From positions 1-9,212 of the forward strand of contig DASYXZ010000047.1 in the NCBI GenBank assembly GCA_035934315.1: 9,212 bases of DNA, read 5' to 3'. Origin of the DNA: DASYXZ01 sp035934315. Lineage in GTDB: Bacteria > Acidobacteriota > Terriglobia > UBA7540. How positions within the stretch are numbered: the first letter of the stretch is position 1; each line of letters begins with the position of its first letter. Under the pieces are notes generated by a model. That model was not told the origin of the DNA, ran no database searches, and saw only the letters and a program-made list of their open reading frames with translations. Both the position numbers and the translations under genes were made by a program. This document shows, one piece after another, positions 1 through 6,700 of the stretch.

Positions 1-690
1 GCCGCCGAAGCCCGAATCGAAGCCGCCAAAGACCTCCCCGCCGCCTACCTCCGCGCCGTGTTCTCCAGCTCTGAAGCGCAAAAGTGGCCGAAGAGGCCTT
101 TGGTCGAGGTTGGTGAGATTGTCTCCGGCATTACCCTGGGACGGAAATTAAAAGGGGCTAAAACTCGCCTGGTGCCGTACCTTCGCGTGGCGAACGTTAA
201 GGACGCCTATTTGGACCTATCCAATGTTTATAAGATCGAAGCAACTGAGACAGAAATCGAGAAGTGCAGGCTAAGAGACGGTGACCTTCTTTTGACAGAG
301 GGCGGCGACCCGGATAAGTTGGGGCGTGGGACTTTCTGGGAGGGCCAGATTGCGGAGTGTATCCATCAGAATCACATCTTCAGGGTTCGGTTTGAACTCA
401 CGGAAATCTCGTCACAATTCATCTCCGCACAAATGGCCTCGGTTTATGGCAAGCGATACTTCCTCGCCCACGCCAAGCAGACCACGGGAATTGCAACCAT
501 TAACCAGAAAGTGCTTGGAGGTTTCCCTCTTTTGCTTCCAACCCTGACCGACCAACGGCGCGTGACATCGATGTTGAATCAACAAGTGGCCTCAGCAGCG
601 CGGGCGCGCAAGGCCATCGAGGAAGAATTAGAAACCATCAACAAACTGCCTGCCGCCCTGTTGCGCCGGGCCTTCGCCGGGCAGTTGTAG
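1..690 (+). CDS. hsdS: Type I restriction-modification specificity subunit (HsdS), 3' part
   Basis: The reading frame is open from the first base, so the gene begins outside the window; 229 C-terminal residues are visible. HsdS is the DNA-recognition subunit that directs HsdM methylation and HsdR cleavage. The visible part starts with the central conserved segment (residues 1-31, containing LPAAYLRAVF and EAQKWP), which is the usual linker into the second target-recognition domain. TRD2 follows (about 30-190), with family motifs YLRVANVKD, the DGDLLLTEGGDP block, and TGIATIN followed by FPLLLPTLTDQRR. A C-terminal helix (KAIEEELETINKLPAALLRRAFAGQL region) repeats the LPAA-LLR pattern of the central segment, as expected for the two antiparallel spacer helices. 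The GTG at 58 is internal, not the start. TRD2 looks AT-richer than its surroundings, common for exchanged TRDs. The stop codon TAG is also part of the adjacent repeat's GTAG. Identification is confident; the recognition sequence cannot be predicted. Confidence 0.93.
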   Translation, partial: AAEARIEAAKDLPAAYLRAVFSSSEAQKWPKRPLVEVGEIVSGITLGRKLKGAKTRLVPYLRVANVKDAYLDLSNVYKIEATETEIEKCRLRDGDLLLTEGGDPDKLGRGTFWEGQIAECIHQNHIFRVRFELTEISSQFISAQMASVYGKRYFLAHAKQTTGIATINQKVLGGFPLLLPTLTDQRRVTSMLNQQVASAARARKAIEEELETINKLPAALLRRAFAGQL

Positions 691-806
691 GGCCGGACGG
701 CGTCCGGCCTTGTCCAAACAGGACGGGATCCGACAATAGTCAAACGCGGATCGTGACCGGGGCCAAATACGCAATTTCGACGAGGCCGAACGCCGTTCGG
801 CCCTAC
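687..806. repeat. REP/BIME-like element, copy 1 (120 bp)
   Basis: Two 19-bp interrupted palindromes, GGCCGGACG-G-CGTCCGGCC (691-709) and GGCCGAACG-C-CGTTCGGCC (784-802), each 9 bp + 1 + 9 bp, bound a spacer of about 74 bp. Reading inward from either end, each palindrome is immediately preceded by GTAG (687-690; reverse complement at 803-806). A GTAG foot on a palindrome is the hallmark of REP sequences recognised by RAYT (Y1-type) transposases, and two in opposite orientation make a BIME. A copy of exactly the same length lies at 1335-1454. The TAG at 688-690 also terminates hsdS. Alternative: a MITE with about 23-bp terminal inverted repeats and TA ends. Confidence 0.8.
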
Positions 807-816
807 GCAAGGACCC

Positions 817-1100
817 ATGGAACAAGAATTTAAACCCGCGCGTTGGCTGCCGCACGCTTTGAAGAATCTCCCTGACCGCGAGATCCGGCGTGAGGAGGCC
901 GACAAAACGCTCACCGCTCCCGAGCGAATCGGTGAGGGACGCCGGGCAGGAAAGTGTTCATGCGCCGGTATTTCGATGAACGCCTAAAACCCGAAATGCT
1001 AATCCGTATGGTGGTGGAAGAGACCGGAAGCGAGCTGGTGGTGACCACCATTTACATTACCTCCAAAATCGGCAAAAATATGGGAGAGGCAAACGCATGA
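817..1100 (+). pseudogene. DUF4258-like protein (putative toxin partner), frameshifted
   Basis: An ATG at 817, with AAGGA at 809-813, opens a frame that reads MEQEFKPARWLPHALKNL and then a REIRREEADKTL segment. This matches the start of DUF4258-type small proteins. The frame runs out at TAA 985-987. From about 945 the expected rest of the family (RKVFMRRYFDERLKPEML, VVEETGSELVVTT, YITSKIGK) continues in another frame and ends at TGA 1098-1100. A single missing base between about 936 and 953 explains this. An isolated downstream fragment could start at ATG 960 (46 aa). The TGA overlaps the ATG of the next gene (ATGA), so the two were once translationally coupled. DUF4258 proteins often sit directly upstream of DUF2283 proteins in toxin-antitoxin-like pairs; a toxin role here is inference. 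The frameshift could be real decay, a sequencing error or, less likely, recoding. Confidence 0.62.
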
Positions 1101-1294
1101 AAGTGACCTACGACCGGGAATCCGACACGATGACCATCACCCTCCGCGAGGAGCGCATCAGGGAAAGCGATGAGGTGCGTCCCAGAGTGATTGCCGACTT
1201 CGGATATGACGGGGGCATTGTCCGGTTCGAGATCCTGTACGCTTCCAAAGTGGTCCAGAACACGCGCGAAATGCAATTCGCTCTGGCGGAATAG
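1097..1294 (+). CDS. DUF2283 domain protein (putative antitoxin of a DUF4258-DUF2283 pair)
   Basis: A 65-residue protein, full length for the family. It begins MKVTYDRESDTMTITL, followed by a RESDEVRPRVIADFGYDGGIVRFEIL segment and YASK. This is the typical DUF2283 pattern: an N-terminal beta-hairpin with D-x-E-x-D, then a D-x-x-G-x-I-V-x-x-E-I-L strand near residues 33-47. The start is supported by a purine-rich GGGAGAGG (1082-1089) seven bases upstream and by the ATGA overlap with the stop of the preceding frame. The family is uncharacterised biochemically. Its recurrent place behind small DUF4258 proteins suggests an antitoxin-like role, which is inference. The gene is intact although its partner appears frameshifted, a common outcome when a toxin is lost first. 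Both genes lie between two REP/BIME copies, inside the hsdS-hsdM interval. Confidence 0.75.
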   Translation: MKVTYDRESDTMTITLREERIRESDEVRPRVIADFGYDGGIVRFEILYASKVVQNTREMQFALAE

Positions 1295-1334
1295 TCCCAA
1301 ATAGCCAAAAGGCTCCGACCTTTGCCGGGGGATT

Positions 1335-1454
1335 GTAGGGCCGGACGGCGTCCGGCCTTGTCCAAACTGGACGGCATCCGCCAATTATCGAATACCGGTC
1401 GTTACCAGGGCCGAATTGTCATCTCCCGCTAGGCCGAACGCCGTTCGGCCCTAC
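1335..1454. repeat. REP/BIME-like element, copy 2 (120 bp)
   Basis: Same design and same length as the copy at 687-806. The palindromes are at 1339-1357 and 1432-1450, identical in sequence to those of copy 1, and each is preceded on its own strand by GTAG (1335-1338; reverse complement at 1451-1454). The first 32 bases from TAGGG onward match copy 1 exactly, while the middle has diverged noticeably. It sits in the same orientation as copy 1, so the pair flanks the DUF4258-DUF2283 genes as direct repeats. Its right end lies only 11 to 29 bp before the possible hsdM starts. Confidence 0.8.
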
Positions 1455-1483
1455 GAAAATGAAATGTGGTCTCAATTCGTCCC

Positions 1484-3001
1484 ATGAAGAAAAACGGCAA
1501 GACTTTTAACGGCCAACAATCGCTGAATGGCGCCATCAAATCCATCTGTGACGTCATGCGCCGCTCGAATTGCGCCGGGGCGCTGCAATACGTGCCGGAA
1601 CTCACTTGGATTCTCTTTCTCCGCATTCTCGACGAGCGCGAAACCCACGAGGCGGAGATGGCCCAGGCCGTGGGCGCCGAGTATCGGCCTTCGCTCGAAG
1701 TTCCCTACCGCTGGAAAGATTGGGCAGCGCCGGACGGCCCCAAGCGCGCGGAATTGGGACTGGGCACGCTGGGCGCTCTATTTAATTTCGTGAACGGCGA
1801 TTTGATTCCCCACTTGAAAGGATTGCGCGAACGCCCTAACTCCACTTCGCGCCAAAAAGTAATCTCCGAAATTTTCTCCGGCATCGAACGCACCCGAATT
1901 GATACCGAGCGCAATTTCCTGGACGTACTCGATAAAGTTCACGAAATTACGGCTGAAAATGTGGACACCACGCACGTGTTCACGCTGTCGCAAGTTTACG
2001 AAGGCTTGCTGCTCAAGATGGGTGAAAAGGGCAACGACGGCGGCCAGTTTTTCACCCCGCGCGAAATAATTCGAGCCATGGTGCGCGTGATTGATCCCAA
2101 GGTCGGCGAAACGGTTTATGACCCCGGCTGCGGTACGGGCGGCTTTCTGGCGCAATCCTTTGAGCACATGGCCGGGCCCAACAATCGGGACATCACTTCA
2201 CCCGACCAGCTTGAAACCCTCAAGGTGCGGACGTTCTTCGGCCGTGAGAAGGACAACGCCGTCTACCCCATTGCGCTTGCCAATCTCGTGCTGCACGGTA
2301 TTGACGACCCCCACGTATGGCACGGCAACACTCTGACCGGAGCCGAGACTTACGGTGGATTGTTCGCAGGAGCACCGGCACTCTATGACGTGGTGCTGAT
2401 GAACCCACCCTTCGGCGGCAAGGAAGGCAAGGAAGCCCAGACACGCTTTGCCTACAAGACCGGGGCGACCCAGGTGCTTTTTCTCCAGCATGTGATCGGC
2501 AGCCTGAAGCCCGGCGGCCGCTGCGGGATTGTGTTGGATGAGGGCGTGCTATTCCGCAACAATGAGAATGCATTTGTCCAAACAAAACGCAAGCTGCTGG
2601 ACGATTGCGACCTTTGGTGCATTGTGAGCATGTCGGGGGGCGTCTTTACGGCGGCGGGTGCGGGCGTTAAAACCAACCTGCTTTTCTTCACCAAGGGCCA
2701 CCCGACGGAGAAGGTCTGGTACTACGACCTCTCCGATATCAAGGTAGGAAAGAGAACTCCATTTACGATTGACAAATTTGAAGAATTCTTCCGCCTGTTG
2801 CCGACGCGAGGCGATAGCGAGAGAAGTTGGACCGTCCTGCGGAAAGATATCGAGGCGAAAAACTACGACTTGAAGGCCGTGAATCCCAATCCCAAAAGCA
2901 ACGAGGACACTCGCACGCCGGAGCAACTGCTTGATCTCATCGACGCCAAAGGCCGAGAGGTAGCCGAAGCCCTCGCCGCCTTACGCTCGCGATCGCGCTA
3001 A
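1484..3001 (+). CDS. hsdM: Type I restriction-modification N6-adenine DNA methyltransferase subunit (HsdM)
   Basis: HsdM transfers a methyl group from S-adenosylmethionine to adenine N6 within the site chosen by HsdS; M2S is the methylase and addition of HsdR gives the nuclease. From the ATG at 1484 it is 505 residues, normal for the family. The N-terminal helical domain (about 10-170) carries the AIKSICDVMRRS and LTWILFLRILDE helices. The catalytic N6-MTase domain follows: QFFTPREIIRAMV (about 188-200), the SAM-binding motif DPGCGTGGFL (213-222) and the catalytic motif NPPFGG (307-312). A C-terminal helix (EQLLDLIDAKGREVAEALAALR) contacts HsdS. A GTG at 1466 would add six residues; neither start has a clear Shine-Dalgarno, and ATG is preferred. 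The gene follows rather than precedes hsdS, with a small-gene cassette between them, which is unusual. No hsdS or hsdR follows it. Confidence 0.95.
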   Translation: MKKNGKTFNGQQSLNGAIKSICDVMRRSNCAGALQYVPELTWILFLRILDERETHEAEMAQAVGAEYRPSLEVPYRWKDWAAPDGPKRAELGLGTLGALFNFVNGDLIPHLKGLRERPNSTSRQKVISEIFSGIERTRIDTERNFLDVLDKVHEITAENVDTTHVFTLSQVYEGLLLKMGEKGNDGGQFFTPREIIRAMVRVIDPKVGETVYDPGCGTGGFLAQSFEHMAGPNNRDITSPDQLETLKVRTFFGREKDNAVYPIALANLVLHGIDDPHVWHGNTLTGAETYGGLFAGAPALYDVVLMNPPFGGKEGKEAQTRFAYKTGATQVLFLQHVIGSLKPGGRCGIVLDEGVLFRNNENAFVQTKRKLLDDCDLWCIVSMSGGVFTAAGAGVKTNLLFFTKGHPTEKVWYYDLSDIKVGKRTPFTIDKFEEFFRLLPTRGDSERSWTVLRKDIEAKNYDLKAVNPNPKSNEDTRTPEQLLDLIDAKGREVAEALAALRSRSR

Positions 3002-3307
3002 TGATGTGCGGACCATCACCCAGGCGCAGATTTCTTCCCCGCACGAACGATTTAACGCTGGCATTTCACAATGGCATTTCCCGCCCGTTAATAGCCGAAT
3101 ACAAAGCAAAATAGCCGCGAACCAAACGCTCATTCCCCAACCGGCAATTTTACGGGAACGAACTGTCGCGGAATCCCACGGCACGAACCAACAACTCCTT
3201 CTGTCTAATGCCTGCCTTGATTTCACCCATCACATTCCTTTTCTAGCGCCCATTCTTCTCGCGGGCACGGCGAGCTGGGGAAAGCTCCTGCGCGCTGGCG
3301 GCACGGC
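3002..3307. other. Intergenic stretch with no recognisable gene
   Basis: Between the hsdM stop and the HEAT-like fragment I see no convincing coding sequence. Both strands have open frames (plus 3006-3377, minus 2981-3226), but neither shows a recognisable motif or ribosome binding site, and they overlap each other. A 37-codon frame starts at ATG 3001 in a TAATG overlap with the hsdM stop and ends at 3114; it is low-complexity-free but unrecognised. The stretch may be the remains of a decayed gene, for example a lost RM partner; that is only a guess. Confidence 0.4.
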
Positions 3308-3565
3308 GTGCTTCTGCTTTCCCGCTTCCGCAATGATCCCTCCCCGGCCGTGCAGGAACTTGCGGGCTGCGGATTAGCTGAGTCCGGCATGTACACCCAT
3401 GGGCAGCGTATGGTCGCCGCGGCGAGCATGATGGGATGGCTCGATGATTCCCTGCTGAGTCAACAACAGCGGACCTGGGCTGCCCAGGCTCTCCATGACA
3501 TCTCCGGGCAGAGTCTCGGGACGGATTCTGCCTCTTGGCGGCGCTGGTACGACAGCACTCGCTGA
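3308..3565 (+). CDS. HEAT-repeat-like C-terminal fragment
   Basis: The 85-residue product has two amphipathic helix pairs. One contains NDPSPAVQELAGCGLAESG, the classic D-P-x-x-x-V-R/Q-x-x-A-A-x-x-L pattern of a HEAT repeat (about residues 9-30). The other contains RTWAAQALHDISGQSLGTD followed by SWRRWYDS (about 58-83). A G-Q-x-x-G-T-D-x-x-x-W-x-x-W tail is, to my knowledge, a common ending of HEAT-repeat proteins in Planctomycetes and Verrucomicrobia. The C-terminus therefore looks authentic. The N-terminus is doubtful: the first usable codon is a GTG with no ribosome binding site, and the open frame extends back only to 3221, so most of the repeats are missing. It is probably a truncated remnant; a very small stand-alone scaffold protein is the alternative. 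Confidence 0.42.
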   Translation: MLLLSRFRNDPSPAVQELAGCGLAESGMYTHGQRMVAAASMMGWLDDSLLSQQQRTWAAQALHDISGQSLGTDSASWRRWYDSTR

Positions 3566-3598
3566 TTTGTTGACGTCGCGGACCGGGGAGTAAACGCA

Positions 3599-3612
3599 AC
3601 CCGGAAGCGGGT
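3599..3612. other. Short GC hairpin after the HEAT-like fragment
   Basis: ACCCG (3599-3603), a GAAG loop and CGGGT (3608-3612) form a compact perfect hairpin 33 bases after the stop at 3565. There is no following T-run, so it is not a standard intrinsic terminator; it may pause transcription or be part of a degraded repeat. Confidence 0.25.
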
Positions 3613-3677
3613 ACGCAGACTTCTGCCGCTGTGATTCCATAATCGCGTCGGCTCCTTCACACCGGGCGCGACAAGTT

Positions 3678-3719
3678 CTACATCTCAAGCCTCCAATCGA
3701 GGCGCTTGTATCAGTGTAG
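3678..3719 (-). terminator. Imperfect hairpin just past the FG-GAP gene stop
   Basis: Directly downstream (leftwards) of the stop of the minus-strand gene at 3723 lies a nested inverted repeat: outer arms CTACA (3678-3682) and TGTAG (3715-3719), inner arms around GCCTC (3689-3693) and GAGGC (3699-3703) with a 5-base CAATC loop, and further pairing through CAA/TTG with a two-base bulge. It lacks a T-run on the minus strand, so termination is possible but not demonstrated by the sequence. Confidence 0.25.
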
Positions 3720-3722
3720 AGC

Positions 3723-6700
3723 CTATGGCCTCAACTGCTCGAGCATCCTCCGCGCTTCGGCGTGCTCAGGGTGCCGTGACAGGAGCTCCTTCAGGGTCTC
3801 GCGGGCTCGAGTTTTCTCACCCTGCTCCATGTAAAGCCGCGCCAGGTTTAGGTAGGGCTGATCGAAATCGGCCGCAACACGCATGGCTTTCTGGAACTCC
3901 TCTTGGGCCTCAGCCGTCCGTCCCTGGCGCAAAAAGAGCACGCCGAGATTATTGAGCGCCTCCGGGTAGTCCGGGCGAAGTTGAAGGGCTCGCTGCCAAT
4001 ACTTGAGCGCCCTGTCTGCATCATTGGTTTGCGCGTAGAGCATCCCGACTCCGTAATTCACCTCCGGGTCGTCCGGAGCCAAAGTCACGGCCCGGTCTAA
4101 GGCCTGCTTCGCGTCGCTGAAGCGTTGCTCGCGGCGATAGATGTTTCCCAGGTTGAAGAAAGCGAGGGCATAATCGGGCTGCTGGCCGATCGCCTCTTGA
4201 AAATAGCGGATGGCCTCAGGCGTTTCGCCGGCCTGCGCGGCGAGCAACCCAAGATTGTTGAGCGCGTCAGGATACTCGGGGCGCAACTCCAGCGCCCGTT
4301 GAAGGTGGCGGCGCGCTTCGTCGGGCTTCCCCTGCTTTAAATAGAGCGTCCCCAGATTGTAATGCGCCTCGGCGTAATCCGGGTCGGTCTCGAGGGCCAG
4401 GGTGAATTCCCGGATCGCCTGGTCGAAGTATCCAGCCTGCGAAAAGGCCGCACCATAGGTGAACGCATTTCGCTTAAACTGCCCCAGATAAAGTGTTCCG
4501 GGAAATGGCAGCGCCAAGCGCACCCGGTCTTCGGGGGTTTGCGGAATGTCCTGGCGGTCCGAGTTCAAGCGGCCGGCATCGACTGATCCCTGATAGACTT
4601 TCACAATGAAACCTTTGGCGTCGATCAGAAACGTCGTGGGCAATCCGAGATTGCGCCGCCGGTCAAACATGAAGTGGTATACAAGATTGTAAATTCCGGT
4701 CACGTCGTCGCTGGCCAAAAGGATGGGCAACCGCACGGAATTTTCGCGGACGAACGCCTGGACCTGCGCTGCGTCTTGAGGCTTGTCAAGGTTGATGGCC
4801 AGCACCTCGAGAGACCTCGACTTCCTCAACATCGGCGACCGGTCCAGCGCTCTCACCGCTTCGACGCTGGGCGGGCTCCAGGTGGCCCAGAAGTTCAATG
4901 CCACCGCCTTACCTCTCAAATCCGCCAGGCGGTGTGTCTGCCCGCTGAGATCCGGCAGCTCAAAAACCGGAGCCAGGATTGGATCCACCAACCAGGTTTC
5001 AAAGGTGGCAGGTGGCGGCACGGCCGCCTGCGGAGCGGGAATCTCAGACAGAGGTTGGTGGGGACGGAACGCCAGCGCCCGGAATTTGTCCGAGCCCTCC
5101 ACAATCTCAAGGCGATGATTCGCAGGCAGCGCCTCAAAGTGCTGGACGCTGCCGCTGGGCCAGCGAATTTCCGCTCTCGCGGATACGGCCTTGCCTATCC
5201 CGAAGAAGATCTCCTTGGTGTGCAGCGAGGGGAAACCCGTACCGGCTTGCAGGCCCTTCATCTGCCGCCCCTCGCTGGTCTCGAGGATGACCACCGCGCC
5301 CACGGCATCCCGATTGCTCTTCGTGCCGCGCAGTCGAAAGGCCAAAGCGTTGCCGAGATCGGTTGCTTCGCAGCGTAAGATGCGCAATTGCGGTCCGGTC
5401 CGATTTTTCAGAGCCATCTCCATTCGTCCGTCGTGATCGAAATCGGCGAGGGCGAAGGCCCGGCTATCATCGGAGAAATCCAGGCCGACCGCGCCGGAAA
5501 TGTCGGAAAAGGTGCCGTCACCGTTGTTGTAGAAGAAAACGTTGCGCTGATGGCCTGCCCAGGTGCCGTCGGAGCGAATCAACTCGTTGATGGCGTTCCA
5601 GCCCAGTTCGTAAGGGACGGTGGCATGAGCGTCCGCCGGAGACTTCGAAATCACCTGCTGCCAGAAGAAGCTCTCCAGGTCGTCACGACTGGGGCCGGAA
5701 ATCATGCCGTTGGCGATGTAAAGGTGCGAGCGTCCGTCATGGCCGAAATCCCAGGCGTGACAGGACCATGACCAGCCCGCTTTCTCGACTCCCGCAGCGG
5801 CGCTCCGATCCTCAAAGCGACCGTTGCCGAGGTTGTGGAAAAGGGAATTCCCTTTGGCGTGGTGACGGAACAACGCGCGGACGTCGGCGGGCATACGTTC
5901 CAGAAAACTGGTTTGCGACGTTAACCGCATTCCCGGCGCTTCCCACATGTCTGAAACGTAGAGGTCGAAGTTCCCGTCGTTGTCGTAATCGAACCAGCAG
6001 GAACTCATTCCGGGTCCTACATCCGCGACTCCCGCTGCCTCGGCGAGATCAGTGAACGTTCCGTTACGATTATTGTGATAGAGATTCTTCCGCCCGAAGT
6101 CGTTCACCACGTACAGGTCCGGCCAACCATCGTTGTCGAAATCGCACCAAGTACAATCGAAGCTGAACCGGTCATTGTTTTGGTTGAGACCTGTCGCCGC
6201 TGTCACATCCCGGAACGTGGCATCGCCCTCGTTGTGGAAAAGAAAATTGGGTGGGCCGTTCCGCGCGTCGTAGTAGGGAAGGGGAAAGTGGTACTGCTCC
6301 AATCCCATATAGTAACTGTACAAGCAGAAGTAGATATCCAGGCGCCCGTCGCGATCGTAATCGCCGAATGCCGCGCCGGTGAAAGTTCCCTGGGGAGGTT
6401 GCGCGAACCGAAATGCCCCTGGCTTGGGTTTGAACTTACCATTCCCCTGATTGAGAAAGAGCAGTGGCCCATTGGCGGTAACCACCACCAGGTCCTGTTC
6501 ACCGTTGTTGTTGATGTCCGCGAAGAGCGCGCCAGGGGTGTTGTCCAGCACGCCCACGCCCGCCGCCTCCGTAACGTCCTCGAACGTTCCGTCGCCGCGA
6601 TTGTGGTAAAGCCGGTTGGGGAGCCCTGAGGGCTGGCAGATGTAGAGATCGTCGAACCCATCATGATCGTAGTCGACGGCCGCGATACCGTTGTTTCCGT

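Noticed and set aside
58..690. GTG at 58 as the true start of hsdS
   Set aside because: The frame is open back to base 1 and the upstream residues match the HsdS central conserved segment, so the gene continues beyond the edge.
579..914. Minus-strand frames through the two repeats (579-914 and 1052-1384)
   Set aside because: They share a similar peptide only because the repeats are similar; the peptide arises from the palindromes and lies opposite hsdS and DUF2283 coding sequence.
687..1454. CRISPR-like array
   Set aside because: Only two units about 650 bp apart, with genes between them and internal palindromes; no regular spacers and no cas genes.
3001..3114. 37-codon ORF in TAATG overlap with the hsdM stop
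   Set aside because: No family resemblance and no independent ribosome site; the overlap alone is weak evidence.
4674..5378. 234-codon open frame on the plus strand opposite the FG-GAP/TPR gene
   Set aside because: It is antisense to a well-supported domain protein, has no recognisable motif, and is explained by GC-rich codon periodicity. The same holds for the other plus-strand frames across 3725-7590.
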